Positions 8,568-20,647 of a DNA stretch of 64,000 nt are shown piece after piece. Location: assembly GCA_937625935.1 (NCBI GenBank), contig OW569352.1, forward strand, positions 548,712 to 612,711. Direction: 5' to 3'. How positions within the stretch are numbered: the stretch's first letter is position 1; every line of letters begins with the position of its first letter. Under the pieces are notes generated by a model. That model searched no databases, was not told the origin of the DNA, and was given only the letters and a program-made list of their open reading frames with translations. A program made the position numbers and the translations under genes. The stretch comes from Tetramitus jugosus (taxonomy: Eukaryota > Heterolobosea > Eutetramitea > Acrasida > Vahlkampfiidae).

Positions 8568-11500
8568 ATGATTAAGGGAATTTTTCGATTTTTGAAAAAG
8601 GGTTTCCTGTCATCCATCACTGGTGGTATCTACTATGACAAGAGTCATTCCATGTTGTTGAGAACCGTTCATTTTTATCTATGGCTATTTCTCTTCATCT
8701 TCCCAGTTATTCTCACATTTGTATGTCAAAGCTTTTTCATCTCTTTTATGATTGATGATGATGATGATGATGATGATGTGAAATTGTAAAAAGTAGGACA
8801 TGACTAACACAAATGTACACATGTATTCAAATAGACTGTTGGAAAACGGAATTTAGCAGTTCAAATCTGTTATCCCTTGGTCATTCTCATTCTCTTCTCC
8901 ATCATCAAACTTCCCAACTATTACTTTCACTATTTTTTCGATGTGAACGAAAGAGGTGTTGTGAAAAAGTCGTCAAACAAGAAGAGTAACAACAACAAGA
9001 AGAATCAAAAAACTACGACTAATAACAATGAGAATACGAATACTAATAATCAAGTGAGTACGGTCGGAGTGTCATCCTCTGGTCATCAACGATTGTTTTC
9101 TCCGTTGAGTGATACGAACACGAATCAGTCTCAACAATTGAATAATGATCAATCTGCTGCCAACACTCCAATGGATCATGAATCACCATTGTCACCTGTT
9201 TCACCTGTAGCGAATATGAAGCAGAGTGATCAAGCAACATCACCAGATGACAATATCATTGAAGTGAGTGATGACATGTTTGGAGAACGATTTTCCAGTA
9301 TTGTTGTTGCGCAGAATCAATCACAAACCATTCCACAGTTTGATGGAGTGGATGAAGACGGAGAGAATGGTGAAAATGATGCAAATGATACGAGGGTCAA
9401 TGAACACAAATCAACGTCATCGTCATCATCGAGTGATACTCATTCGAAGCATGATAATGACGATGAAAATGCGGCCGAGGTGCAAACGAACTCGAACGCG
9501 AATCTAAAGGAGCAAAACGGCGATAGTGTAGTCATTGGTGGATTGGTGAGAGATTATGATTTGGTGCAGAATACACCAGTGGTTGACACGACGCAGGAGG
9601 ACTTGAATGAGGCGCAAGATAATAATATTAATAATGAAAATGACGAAAATGGTGATTACATTTTTAATGATGATGGCGATGATGAAGATGAGGATGAGGA
9701 TGACGGTGATATCGATCGCATTCGTACCTATCAACTTGAATTGGAAGATGTGGATGGATCGAGACATCCCTTCCTCTTACAACTCTCAAGGAGAGAGTTT
9801 CAGAGGGATTATCTAGCACAGTATCCTACTGCAATAGAAGTCAAAGGAATGGATGAGAATGAAGCAACACCACCAGAACCAGTCGCAAATCATCCCGTGT
9901 TGAACGATGATGAGTCATCTGAACGAACAGCCGAAATGCCAGCAACTCCCGTTATCACTCGAAATCGAAGCGTACGAGCAATGGGAACTATATCTGCTAC
10001 GACCGGTTCAACTACAAATGAATCACTACCAAGTTTGGACAATCATTACAAAATGGTCATTTTTAACAAAGTTGTTAACGTGCCATTCGATAGGCCACTA
10101 TTGGAGTCACTGTTTGACCGGAATCATCACATTGCAGAGGCAATATGGTGCATTGTATTTGCAACATTTATTGCTTGGGTATCGTATCGGTTGATTGAAC
10201 TGTACTACAACTTCTTTTCTGTTGTGTTCGTGTGGGTTGTGACTGCATCGTGTCACTTTTCATTGTTGAAGAGTCCACAGCCAGATGCGCACTCCCCTGT
10301 ACACTTTACGATGTGGACTGCGTACAGTAGAGCCTTTTACCTGACGATATTCGCTGGTTTGGCATTTTTAGCAGATGCCTTGAGTCCACTGTATGTGTCG
10401 CCTTTTGCAATTTGGGGCTACTCGTTCAACTATTTTATGGTTATGGTTACAATTCGAGATATTGTGCTCTATTTAATTATGTGCTTCCCATTGATATTCT
10501 TCATGGGGTGGCTACCTCACTGTGGCACATTTGTCACCTATGTTCTCGAATATGCCCATGTTCATATGTATGGAGGAACAGGAACGATTAGCTTAGCTGG
10601 TGCGATACTAGTGTTCGTGTTTGATGTCGCAGCCACAGGTATTTTAATCGGTGTTGGTTATGCATCCATGAAAACAGGCCGGTTTGGAACTGATTACGTG
10701 TCAGGAATATACGGAGCATTGGCTATCTCTCTTTCTTATTTATTAAGCCGAGCTCCAAGTAATCCTCACTATTACTATTCACCATTGTTGGATCTTATCG
10801 ATTCGATTCGAAATGCTCCAGCAAGCAAAACTAGTACGAACCCAAAAGAACAAGAATCAAAGAAGAAGTCACGAGATTTTTACTACAATGTGATGCGAGT
10901 GAACCCATTGAAGAGAACAGGTATTGATTTACTTGTTGCAGTCGCGTTATTCGCATTCTGTATCCCGTTGGAAGTGTTTGATGTTTTTAATCGTGGTCCC
11001 AATCCGTACATTACATATGTTATATCAATTTTGATACCAATGATCGGCTTCACCGCTCATTACCTGATACCTCAGTTGTCCAAACATCATCCATGGTTGA
11101 TATTCCGCCTACCACTGATTGTGCCCAACGAACTACCTGAATGGTGGACCAAGCATAAACTACTTAAAAGATTTAAGTGGGCATGGTATGAAGTCATATC
11201 CTATGTATTGAAGTGGATCGAAACTGGATTATACATCATTCTGGTCCTTGCGTCCATCAGTCCAGCCGCACAAATTGCTTCATCCAAGTATCATCCTGGT
11301 TTTGCAGCCTTCTTAGTATCAGTTGCGACCATTCGAATCATGCGAGGAGCATTTTCTGATCCCTCTCGAATGTGGCTGGCTCTATCATTACAAACGCTCA
11401 TATTCAATATTGACATCAACTACAGATCGGAATCGCTTTTATTCGATATGTTCGTGCTTTGTTGGATTATTTTGAAAATAGAGGAGTTGATGCTCAAGTT

Positions 11501-13205
11501 TAAATTTATGGTAATTTACTACACTCCTCCACTATCATGGGGAGCACCAATTCATATCATATTGCCATACTTTGTGATTCCTCATTTGGCTCTCTCAATA
11601 CTTCAAGTTGGTATATCGGTTATCCTGTCAGCTCCACTGTATCCTTTCACTGGATCTGCGAACTACATCATGTCATATCCACGTCCGCTTAAATTCTGGG
11701 AGAGAAACTATAAGACGAGTAGAAAAGATGCATCCAATATGACGATGTCTCAAACACTTGAAAACGATAGTCAGTACAGCGTGAACAATCTGAACTCTAT
11801 ATTCTATGAACATCTAGTTGTTGCACTCCAAAAGTCAATACCAACAGCGATCAGGAGAGGCAATTTTGGCAATTTGACCGCAGGCGACATTTTGATTATC
11901 ATGAACGATGCCTTGACGGCAATGGTTCATTTCACTGAAGTAGGCAATGGTGTTTGCTCTTTCCAATTGCGCGGCCTCGAATTCAAGGGAACGTTGTGTC
12001 AGGAACGTGAGCAAGACGCTCTCTTGAAAACAATTAGCAGAGAAGAACCTGGAGCTGCTCGTGACTTTATTGAACCACTCACGAGTGGATCAACATTACT
12101 ACAGAAGATTGATGATCGAATCCAATTTCTGAAGCCATCGATGATGGTTCAGTCCAGGTGGCACACGTGGCAAGTTCTACGGACTGATTTTACCTTGGAC
12201 ACCTACAATGTGATGGAAAACAATGCTGAGAGTGTGATGATTGGAAATGATCAGAGAAAGAAGGTCATCACTTTGTTCATGCGTGCGCTACTCTACTATC
12301 TTGTGCAAAGGGATGAGATAGACTATTGGATATCTCATGATTCTCCATATGCACAAATGCTGGACTCGAACGATAGCACATTTACAGATCATAGCGTATT
12401 CTTCTCGGATAGGTATGACGAGGACTATGACGATAGAACAAACTCTATTAATTATGACTCGTTCCAAGCTTGTTATGGACAATATATCGATTACTTTGTC
12501 GAAAAGAGGAAGAGTGACAAGAATATCACGTACTCTGATGAACAAGTCACTAGATTGAAGAAGTTGTCATTCATGTGCTCTTTAGCTGCCAGAAGAGCGC
12601 TTGAACTTCCGAATGGAGAACACTCTGCTGCCACACCGCACTCATTCCTACAACGACTCCATCAACTGTTCAAGGCAGACTTCCGAATTACAGCACAAAA
12701 AGATGAATGGCTATTCGGAGACACAGAAATTATCAATCGTGTGTTTGTTCCTGCAGTTCAATCCGGTCTCAAGCTCTACAATGATCAGTTTATCTTGATT
12801 GAAGTTGATACACCTGAGGAGGTGTATGAACTGTTGCACGATGACTACAAGGATACGTTTATTGGATATGAAGGCGACCCTGAATGGAGAACAAGACTCT
12901 TGCAAGAGACTCCGCAGTTGTTCTCTCTCAGAAAGAAGGTTGAAGACAACAAGGATGAACAATTCTTTATTCTGCAATTGGTGAAGAACAAGATTGACTT
13001 TAACACCATTAAATTGAACAAGGAATGTGTCAAGGGTTTATGGGCTGGACAAGTTCAAGAATTGGTCTTCCTGGGCAATGAAACAGCTGAAAGAGGAAGT
13101 ATCCAACAGATGAAATTTGTTCTCAGAAACATTATCAACTCTATTGCTGATGTTCCTGTCGGTTACCCAGTGTTCATCTCTCCACTCACAACCTCATATT
13201 GGTAA
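8568..13205 (+). CDS. Pecanex-family polytopic membrane protein, 2 exons, 1506 aa
   Basis: Exon 1 is 8568-8720 and exon 2 is 8835-13205, with a 114-base phase-0 intron (gtatgt...aaatag). Splicing joins FPVILTF to TVGKRNLAVQICYPLV, recreating the conserved pecanex start (short amphipathic helix, TGG-YYD motif, then two membrane spans). A long acidic, Asn/Ser-rich insertion (about residues 90-460) follows. Then come many membrane spans (about 490-1000) and the diagnostic C-terminal domain ending GLWAGQVQELVFLGNE, ERGSIQ and PVGYPVFISPLTTSYW. Pecanex proteins sit in the ER; in Drosophila pecanex affects Notch signalling and ER structure, and the core function is not settled. The exon 1 reading ends in an Asp repeat if unspliced, which supports the intron. 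Confidence 0.93.
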
Positions 13206-13439
13206 ATTTGTCACTGTCATGTTTGAAACTGCTTTTGTGCTTTCCATTCATTCACTCTGAGCAACAAGATTACAATAAGAATTTAATCTTACAATGCAAC
13301 CAATACAATCAATACAAACACAAAACTTACAATTAAACAAAATAAGAACCAATTATATATAGTAATCGGTACAAACAACAAGTGACAAAATCTTTACTGT
13401 GATGATGTGATCACGAGCGAATCAATAAAGAGCTCGTGT

Positions 13440-14227
13440 TCAAATATCTGGGTTCGTATAATCGTACTCCAAATGATCCACATGTTGCTCAAAATCAACC
13501 AACTTGTGAAATGCTCCTCGATCCATCAAATTTCTCACATGTTCAAAAATGACTGCATCCAGCACTTCATGATCAGTCTTACTGCCCTGAACCCATGTCA
13601 TTGACACTGCCTTGTTCGATGATGATGATGATGATGAATGATCCACCAATTGCCATTGATTACCCACTGGTGCAAATTGTTTCATTGCAAAATGGGAGCT
13701 CAACTGATTCGGTTCCAACCTCAAGTTATCAATCTGTGCTTATACACCCACGAGAGATGATGAAAAAAATGACCGAAAATGACGAAAAGAATCAATCTTG
13801 TTAGCAAATGTCTGTGTCGCCTACCACACGTCGACGAACAAAAAAAGTGCAGAGAGAAACTTACCATGAACACAACGGCATCAGATGATGACACTGATTG
13901 ATGAATCTTTGTAGCAATCGCTTGATGAAAAGCACTCATTGTTTCATCTTCAAGGTGTTCATTTGCAAAATAGTAGCCAAGTATTTGATGTTTCTGTTGC
14001 TTTGATTTTAAAAAGCTTTCAATTTGAAGCATGGCTGCTTCCAACAGTGGAGTCAATGTGATTTGACTGTGGAACAATGGGAATGCATCTGTAATGTAAG
14101 TAGTGTGAGTGTCTGTGTTAAAGTATCCTGTGAATACTCCGTTGACTGCGAATTGAGGGTATTTGGCAGCGTGGAAGATGGCTTTGTGATACGCTCTGCT
14201 GTTGAATTGTATTTTTGTTGATGTCAT
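13440..14227 (-). CDS. EMC8: ER membrane protein complex subunit 8/9 (EMC8/EMC9), 2 exons, 218 aa
   Basis: Exon 1 runs 14227-13865 and exon 2 13733-13440, with a 131-base phase-0 intron (gtaagt...cacag). The joined protein reads AVVFM then IDNLRLEP, as expected in the EMC8/9 (UPF0172) fold, a degenerate MPN/JAMM domain. Recognisable elements are the start YHKAIFHAAKYPQFAVNGVFTG, the ITDAFPLFHSQITLTPLLE segment, and ILGYYFANE. The JAMM metal ligands are not apparent, as is usual for EMC8/9. EMC inserts tail-anchored and polytopic proteins into the ER membrane; this subunit is on its cytosolic face. A Ser run (about residues 154-160) is a species-specific insertion. The second exon alone starts at a non-ATG codon, so splicing is needed. 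Confidence 0.92.
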
Positions 14228-14794
14228 TTTTTGTTCGTTCTTCTCTCGCTCACGGGACTGAACAGAGGAGAAAACGGAGAAATATCTCTGAGGAAGAAGA
14301 AAGGCGAGGATTGGTTTTGCTGAAGCCTTTCAGCAGATCGTTGAACTCTTCAACTCATAGGAATGATGTCATACCAACACACAGTCGTGCCAAAAAACGA
14401 ACTAAAAATTTCCCTCCAATATTCCATGATAGTTCATCAAGTCGGAGTAAAACGAAATCGCCGACATTATTTTTTGCACGCAAATATTTTCAAACGTCTT
14501 TACAAAACATCACGTTTTGTAAGCAAAGTATCATTACAATTTCACTCTATAGGTTCTCAGGAAGACAGTATTTCCCTTACGCTTAAGCTTTATTTCCAAT
14601 CAGTAAGTAAGTATGCTTCTCATCCATCTTCACGTTGGTGGTGCTCAAAAGATATTTCACTTCTTGCATCACCAACCGCTTTTTTTTGAATCAATACCTT
14701 TCATGTATGTGCAAAATGTAACAACAAAATGCTTACAACAACAACTTTTACAATGAAAATGATCATGAATGCACAGAGCACATAAGAACCAACC
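14228..14794. other. Divergent intergenic region (EMC8 / Myb-VEFS gene)
   Basis: Promoter region of two diverging genes. Open frames here are short, Ser/Arg-rich and without a good start. No RNA gene seen. Confidence 0.45.
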
Positions 14795-17700
14795 ATGAAT
14801 GACGAAGAACATTCTGCCAATGATTCATTAACTGCCAATGACTTGTCTGATTCCCTTCTGTTATCAGAGGAACCACACCATCATCACGAGGCTCAGGACG
14901 ATCAAGAAGTGCACGATCCGCACCAACACCATCACCACCATCATGCACACCATGGACATGAGGCACACCACCATCATGCGCACCACCACATTGTACAACA
15001 ACAACATTCAGGTGTGGTTGATCATGACGACGGTGGTGTCGTCGACCAACAAGAGCAAGAGGAAGGTGGCGGCGTAGAGGAAGTGGATGAGTCACAACAC
15101 GATCCAACCAAGATGATGAACACGATGGGTTACTTGTCTCCTCAGTTCTATCCTACACAGCACATGACTCTTAGGCACCCACAAGTCGCACCCTATCACA
15201 TGATGTTTGTTCCTCATCAGGCAGCATCAGGTGGTCCACAAGGTGCCCGTGCTGCTCCTGGCATGTACATGCCTGCAGGTGTGCAATTTGCCGGTAGACC
15301 AATGATGCCTAAATCGCACATCCAATACCCTTATCCCATGTCTCATCACAACATTATCATGGCCAACACGTTTGGATCACCGTATGCCATTCCAAGTCAA
15401 ATGCCATTCCAGGCACCAACGCCAGAGCATCATGCCTCGGGCTCCGTTTCTCCCACCGACAGCTCATCCAAGACACCAAAGAAGCGAAACCGAACAAAGG
15501 CAACAACCATCAACTCTGGTTCCAGCAGCTCTGGCAAAGTGAAGAAAAAGAATAGACAGCGTGCTGTGAGGCACAATTGGACACAGGAGCAGGATGATAT
15601 GCTCATCAAGGCCATTAATTCTAAGCAGTACAGTGAAAATGGTGAGAAGATTAGGTGGACAAAGATTTCTCAAGAGGTCTTTCAGAACAAGCTCACACCA
15701 CAGAGTGTATATCAAAGGTATATGCGTGTGTTGAATCCAAAATTGAACACAAAGGAGTGGACTACGGGTGATGATGAAAAATTAACAATACTATTCAATG
15801 AGATTGGTGATCAGTGGGCGTTGATTGCTAAGAAGATGAATGGAATGAAGGCTGACGTGTGGATCAGGCAGCGTGCTGTGAGACTCGGTCTGATATCTGA
15901 CGGTAGCTCCAGTAAGCAAGCCGGTTCTTCCCCATCCGACAAAAAGTCCAGAAAACGAAAGTCACCGACAGGTAGAGGCAAGCGACCTGAGAAGAATGTT
16001 TTCAATGCAGTGGCAGACATTCAGAAACGGATTGCATCTGATGAGGAGTTAAGAATGGCTGCTAGTCAATTCATTGTCAATGAATCAATTCCAACAAAGA
16101 AGCCTCGCAAGTCTACTGAGCCTCGGAAGAATGCACATGAGACGTTGGATGAGAAGGGATTCATTCCTACTTCAGATGAGGTTTTGATAGATTTGGGAGC
16201 TCGACCAGCCAATCTCTTTATTCATCGTAGACGATCCAAGTGTCCAAAGATGTATTGCAGTCTTGATGATGTATTTGTGTCCAGACAGACTGATTGTAAG
16301 AAATACTTGACAGTGAAGATTTCACATTCTTCCATTCTCCAGTGCTTCCAGGGCGAAAACGATGAGAGATTGCGTATCGATGTAAGTACTGGTTTGCACT
16401 TTGGTCTCAAGAATAACAATATATGTGTATCGTCATATCGTACACATATTGTTTCTGATTCTCAATCAGAAGAGAGAGAACTCGTCGTTCAATTCCCTGT
16501 CAATCTGATTTCAATGTATACTACACTACAGGACAAGACTCAATCTGCCAAATCTGAACTATCAGAGCGAAAGATCTTCATTTGTGTCAGCTTAAAGAAA
16601 GCACTTGGCGTCATTGAGGACGATGAATGCAAGATGGAAGACGATTCGAAAACAGCGATCGATATCTCCTCTGTTGTCAACAAGTTTGAAAAGTTTGAAT
16701 ATGGTGAGAATTACAATGCCTATCACTTGTTCAATGGTGGAAGCATCGAGGGTCAATTCTTGAGCTCACCTCACTGCCTTGAGCCGATGTCACAACTTCA
16801 TCCTATTGCATTGAACATTTCTTTTTCAGATGTTCTTTTCCAAGAAGAACGAGATGTTCATGGCTTCAGCAACACCGATTTCAAATTTTTGGAGAATGTG
16901 AAGGATATGCGGTATCTCGTACTATTGGTGAACAAGTTGAACCAATATTCTGAGGGTGCACAGTTCATGAATCTTCAATGGGATATGAATTGTCCTTTCT
17001 GCAACGATTTTAGCATACCTGAAGAGTCAGATCACCAACACGATGCTGACTTATTCGAAGGTCTCAAGCAGCACTTGAATCAAGATCATGGAGATCAGTT
17101 CAGGTGCGAGTTCTGGAACAAGTCAGAGCAAGTAGATCATTACTACATTGTAGCTACTCAGTTAATTGGTGCACTACCTTTACCAAATGCTAATTTGAGA
17201 CAGTCGTTTGTCCCAGTAGAGGGTGAAGACACTGAAGAGTCTGATGTTAAACGGAGAAGAATCATTTGCTTGGATAACGAGGTGGCTCAAGCAGAAAATC
17301 TCGCGTACAGCAACTTGAATATCACAAGTACGACCCAATATCTGAATACTGTTCTCATTGTAGATCTGGAACATGTTCGTACGGCTCCTCACATCGTAGA
17401 GAGTTGGAACTCCTACATCCTGAATGCTCTCAAGGATGGCTACCTGAAGTCATATATGGAGCTGTACAGTCTTGTTCATGCCTTCCTTTCCCAATCGAAG
17501 GAAGCTGTTCTGCAGAAGAACAATTATGATGTGATACATGAGCACTTGACCATGCTACAAGAGCACAACATGCTAGATGAAGCACAAACAAATGATTTGC
17601 GGGCTATTATTCAAAAACCTGTCTACCAAGAGTATAGCGAATACGGTACGATGCACAATGTGCAACAAATGTCTCCGCACCACCAACTCATGGCCCACGG

Positions 17701-17995
17701 CCACATGGCACACCACCCAATTCATCTGCAGCACTTTTCTCATCTCCATATGCAACATCCACAACATCTACAGCAGATCCAGATGCAACAGATGCAGCAC
17801 TCATTCCCTGACCATGTTCATGCCAACTATCTTTCTCAGGATGCCTATGCACATCAACAGAGTCAAGTAGGTCAATCACAAGCCGATCAGAGTCAAGCTG
17901 AATATGCTAATCATATGATGCACATCTATTCGAATCAACATGAAGAACATCAACAAGAGGGGGAAGAAGACGAAGAAGGCAACGAGCAAGAATAA
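14795..17995 (+). CDS. Myb/SANT protein with SUZ12-like C2H2 finger and VEFS box, 1066 aa
   Basis: From the N-terminus: an acidic and His-rich region (His runs about residues 28-68), a Pro/Met-rich linker, a basic NLS-like stretch (KTPKKRNRTK, KVKKKNRQR), two Myb/SANT repeats (about 258-312, starting NWTQEQDDML, and 317-365, starting EWTTGDDEKL), a second basic stretch (KKSRKRKSPTGRGKR), a large middle region, then a C2H2 finger with C733, C736, H760 and H765, and at about 865-940 a VEFS-box-like domain. The VEFS call rests on WNSYILNALKDG and HNMLDEAQTNDLRAI, which parallel the Trp-Asn start and the leucine-Asp end of the plant EMF2/VRN2 and animal SUZ12 boxes. SUZ12 scaffolds PRC2, which methylates H3K27. 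Finger-to-box spacing of about 130 residues is close to that in SUZ12. The tail is Gln/His-rich. A Myb-VEFS fusion is unusual. Confidence 0.7.
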   Translation: MNDEEHSANDSLTANDLSDSLLLSEEPHHHHEAQDDQEVHDPHQHHHHHHAHHGHEAHHHHAHHHIVQQQHSGVVDHDDGGVVDQQEQEEGGGVEEVDESQHDPTKMMNTMGYLSPQFYPTQHMTLRHPQVAPYHMMFVPHQAASGGPQGARAAPGMYMPAGVQFAGRPMMPKSHIQYPYPMSHHNIIMANTFGSPYAIPSQMPFQAPTPEHHASGSVSPTDSSSKTPKKRNRTKATTINSGSSSSGKVKKKNRQRAVRHNWTQEQDDMLIKAINSKQYSENGEKIRWTKISQEVFQNKLTPQSVYQRYMRVLNPKLNTKEWTTGDDEKLTILFNEIGDQWALIAKKMNGMKADVWIRQRAVRLGLISDGSSSKQAGSSPSDKKSRKRKSPTGRGKRPEKNVFNAVADIQKRIASDEELRMAASQFIVNESIPTKKPRKSTEPRKNAHETLDEKGFIPTSDEVLIDLGARPANLFIHRRRSKCPKMYCSLDDVFVSRQTDCKKYLTVKISHSSILQCFQGENDERLRIDVSTGLHFGLKNNNICVSSYRTHIVSDSQSEERELVVQFPVNLISMYTTLQDKTQSAKSELSERKIFICVSLKKALGVIEDDECKMEDDSKTAIDISSVVNKFEKFEYGENYNAYHLFNGGSIEGQFLSSPHCLEPMSQLHPIALNISFSDVLFQEERDVHGFSNTDFKFLENVKDMRYLVLLVNKLNQYSEGAQFMNLQWDMNCPFCNDFSIPEESDHQHDADLFEGLKQHLNQDHGDQFRCEFWNKSEQVDHYYIVATQLIGALPLPNANLRQSFVPVEGEDTEESDVKRRRIICLDNEVAQAENLAYSNLNITSTTQYLNTVLIVDLEHVRTAPHIVESWNSYILNALKDGYLKSYMELYSLVHAFLSQSKEAVLQKNNYDVIHEHLTMLQEHNMLDEAQTNDLRAIIQKPVYQEYSEYGTMHNVQQMSPHHQLMAHGHMAHHPIHLQHFSHLHMQHPQHLQQIQMQQMQHSFPDHVHANYLSQDAYAHQQSQVGQSQADQSQAEYANHMMHIYSNQHEEHQQEGEEDEEGNEQE

Positions 17996-18196
17996 GAGAA
18001 TAAAAACACCATTGTAGTTACTCACCCCTGCCCGTTCGCTCGCGAATCCCCGTTTGGCGCTCTGTGAATTTTGAGCTCTTTGCGGGAAAAAAACGAACGT
18101 TCAAGCAAAAAAAAACAACGACCCGACACAAAAACAAACGACACAGGCAACAATAAGAAACGCAGCCAGTCTACTTTTAAGCTTTCAATAGAGAAA

Positions 18197-20626
18197 ATGT
18201 CTTCATTCGCCCGACAAATCTTGGTCAACAACGACAAGAACAATAACAACAACAATGGTAAACCACAAATAACATTTACACCCAAAAACAATTCTTCAAG
18301 AAATCGGTCAACAACAAGCGCAACAACAGGAAACACGAGTAGTAATGAGACGACTAGTCCTACGGATAGTAATAGTAATAATAGCAGCAGTAGTAGTAGT
18401 AGTGGTGATCAAGTTTCACAAGAGTTGATTGAAGCAACCATTTCGCATCTTCCACAATTGGACTCTCAACCATCATCATCAGCATTTAATCTCATTGATG
18501 ATTCATTTCTACTCACATCATCATCATCATCAACAGACCCATCTACATCCACCACTACCACTACCACAACAACTACTACTGCATCCGATAGTAATGATGA
18601 TGATGATATGAATTTTGAAGATTTAATGAATGATAGCAACACCAACAACAATAGTAACAAGAGAAAGAGAACGAGTGAAAATGATGATGCTGATGATAAT
18701 GATAATGATACTGGTGATGGTCAAACAACACAATCCGAAGATCAAGTGCTGTTAGCCGAAGGAAGAGTCATGTTGTTGGGCAGTATGAATTCATTGTTGA
18801 GTGCAGCAACTGAGGGTGCAATTCACGGTGAACAATTATCATCGCTGTTTACACCTCAAACGCAACAACAAGTCGAGACGATTCACACAAGACGATTAAA
18901 ACGATCAAGAAGAAGTCAACATCCGGAACAACAACAACAAGAAGAAGAAGAACACCAAGATTATGTTGACACTGTGAATTCAAATGAACAATCAGGAGTA
19001 CGCAGAAAATCAAAGAGACAAGCAGCCATTAATGCACTATTGAATCGATCGAGTAGTCGTCAGGATGACGATGATGAAGCGGATGAACTGAACCGTGGCG
19101 ATGACGATGAAGATGATGAATTTATGCTTGATGCAGAATTGGATCAATACATTAAGAAACCATCGAAAAAAAAGAGCAAAACAAGCAAGAAAAAATCAGG
19201 AGCCAACAAGAGAACACAGGAAGAAGACAATGAGGAAGAAGGGAATGAGCAGGAGGAGGAGGAAGAAGGGCAACAACAAACAGCTCGAACCAGAAAACCC
19301 AGAAGAGAAGTTCCAGTCGTCAAAGTCACACTCTCGGACTTTATGCACGATACGAAATCTGGTAGAGCCACTCGATCTGCTCGCAAAAAAGAGAAACATA
19401 TGGATCGACTCAAGAAACAGAAGAAGAGAGAGCAAATGAAACAGAGAGGAATCCCTGTGGAGGCATCGTCAGAGTCCGATGGTGCCGATTCTGGTCTCGA
19501 AGATGATTCACAGAGATACACGTATGACATTTATGGATCATCGTCATCAGGGCTTCATGGAGCACACGGGGATGCGATGGGTGATGAAGGAGAATATTAT
19601 CCATATGGATCGGGCAATGGTGGCATGTATGATGAATATGGAACAGAGTCGATTGTGAATGGAGGTGGTGGCGGTGGTGATGGAGAGTATTTGGATGAAC
19701 AGACATATGACAACTTTGATATGCCAAGCGCGTCCACTGGTGCAGATCATCGCGTTTCTGGTATGGACGATGCAGATGAGAAGGATCAGGAACTAACGGA
19801 CATGTATCTGGAAGAGGACGAAGAGGACAACAATGCAGCTGGTGGAGAGTATGATGAGGATGCAGGTGTTGATGCGACTCCACAGTTGCAGATTGATGAG
19901 AATGGTCAAGTCATTCTGAATCAGATGAGTGTGACAGTGACGAGATCTGGTCCCAAGGGTGTCAACTATGATGAGTATGAGCGTGTGACGGAGACGTTTG
20001 GAAGCCGGCATATTACTCAGGCTACATTCTCGCGCTATCGAGATCAAAAAACAAAAAAGTGGACAGATGATGACACGAGGAGACTGTTTGATGCTGTGCA
20101 GCAGTTTGGTACTGATTTTAGTATGATTGTGCGCCTATTTCCTACGAGGAGCCGGCGAGAGGTGCGAAACAAGTTTAAAAAGGAAGAGAGAGCCAAAAAC
20201 CCAAGTCTGACGCATGCACTCAAGAACAAAAAACCGATCAATATTGAAATGTTTAAAAAGTTGAGCGCCGAGAGAGATAAGGTGCAAGGTGTCGTGCGGA
20301 AAACAAGGGCTCAGATACTGGCAGAACAGCAAGAGCAGGCTGAAGCAGCTCAGGCTGTCGAGAATGCCAACCGAGTGGTGATTGAGCATCATGATGCCAC
20401 AGCAAATGATGCTGATGAGTGGGAGGCTGGAGGACTGGAGACTGGTACGACTGGTGGAATCGATGATTATGAATCCGTTGGTCTAGCGACTGGTTTTGAC
20501 GAGTACTATGCTGATGATGCGTATGAAGAGGGAGGATATGCAGAAGATGACATGGCAAGTGCATCGGCAGCCAACAGAGTTGTTTATGAAAACAATGATG
20601 ATCTCACTGCTCCTAGCAACTGGTAG
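18197..20626 (+). CDS. BDP1: TFIIIB subunit Bdp1 (B''), 809 aa
   Basis: The frame is open from a TTG at 18071, but the first ATG is 18197 (MSSFARQIL), which I take as the start. Most of the first 550 residues are low-complexity (Asn, Ser, Thr, Asp, Glu and Lys tracts). The diagnostic part is a SANT domain at about residues 615-675: KKWTDDDTRRLFDAVQQFG, then TDFSMIVRLFPTRSRREVRN and KFKKEER, followed by the extended Bdp1 helix region (KKPINIEMFKKL). Bdp1 joins TBP and Brf1 in TFIIIB to position RNA polymerase III at tRNA and 5S genes. The SANT domain and the TDFSMI signature make this call firm. The stop lies 21 bases from the stop of the convergent ion channel gene. Confidence 0.92.
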   Translation: MSSFARQILVNNDKNNNNNNGKPQITFTPKNNSSRNRSTTSATTGNTSSNETTSPTDSNSNNSSSSSSSGDQVSQELIEATISHLPQLDSQPSSSAFNLIDDSFLLTSSSSSTDPSTSTTTTTTTTTTASDSNDDDDMNFEDLMNDSNTNNNSNKRKRTSENDDADDNDNDTGDGQTTQSEDQVLLAEGRVMLLGSMNSLLSAATEGAIHGEQLSSLFTPQTQQQVETIHTRRLKRSRRSQHPEQQQQEEEEHQDYVDTVNSNEQSGVRRKSKRQAAINALLNRSSSRQDDDDEADELNRGDDDEDDEFMLDAELDQYIKKPSKKKSKTSKKKSGANKRTQEEDNEEEGNEQEEEEEGQQQTARTRKPRREVPVVKVTLSDFMHDTKSGRATRSARKKEKHMDRLKKQKKREQMKQRGIPVEASSESDGADSGLEDDSQRYTYDIYGSSSSGLHGAHGDAMGDEGEYYPYGSGNGGMYDEYGTESIVNGGGGGGDGEYLDEQTYDNFDMPSASTGADHRVSGMDDADEKDQELTDMYLEEDEEDNNAAGGEYDEDAGVDATPQLQIDENGQVILNQMSVTVTRSGPKGVNYDEYERVTETFGSRHITQATFSRYRDQKTKKWTDDDTRRLFDAVQQFGTDFSMIVRLFPTRSRREVRNKFKKEERAKNPSLTHALKNKKPINIEMFKKLSAERDKVQGVVRKTRAQILAEQQEQAEAAQAVENANRVVIEHHDATANDADEWEAGGLETGTTGGIDDYESVGLATGFDEYYADDAYEEGGYAEDDMASASAANRVVYENNDDLTAPSNW

Positions 20627-20647
20627 TAAAACTATCTGGCCAATTAT

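Noticed and set aside
14763-15107. Minus-strand 114-codon frame rich in His/Arg
   Set aside because: It is the antisense of the His-rich part of the Myb-VEFS gene, where CAC/CAT repeats keep other frames open.
19410-19883. Minus-strand 157-codon His/Ser-rich frame
   Set aside because: Shadow of the Asp/Glu-rich part of the Bdp1 gene.
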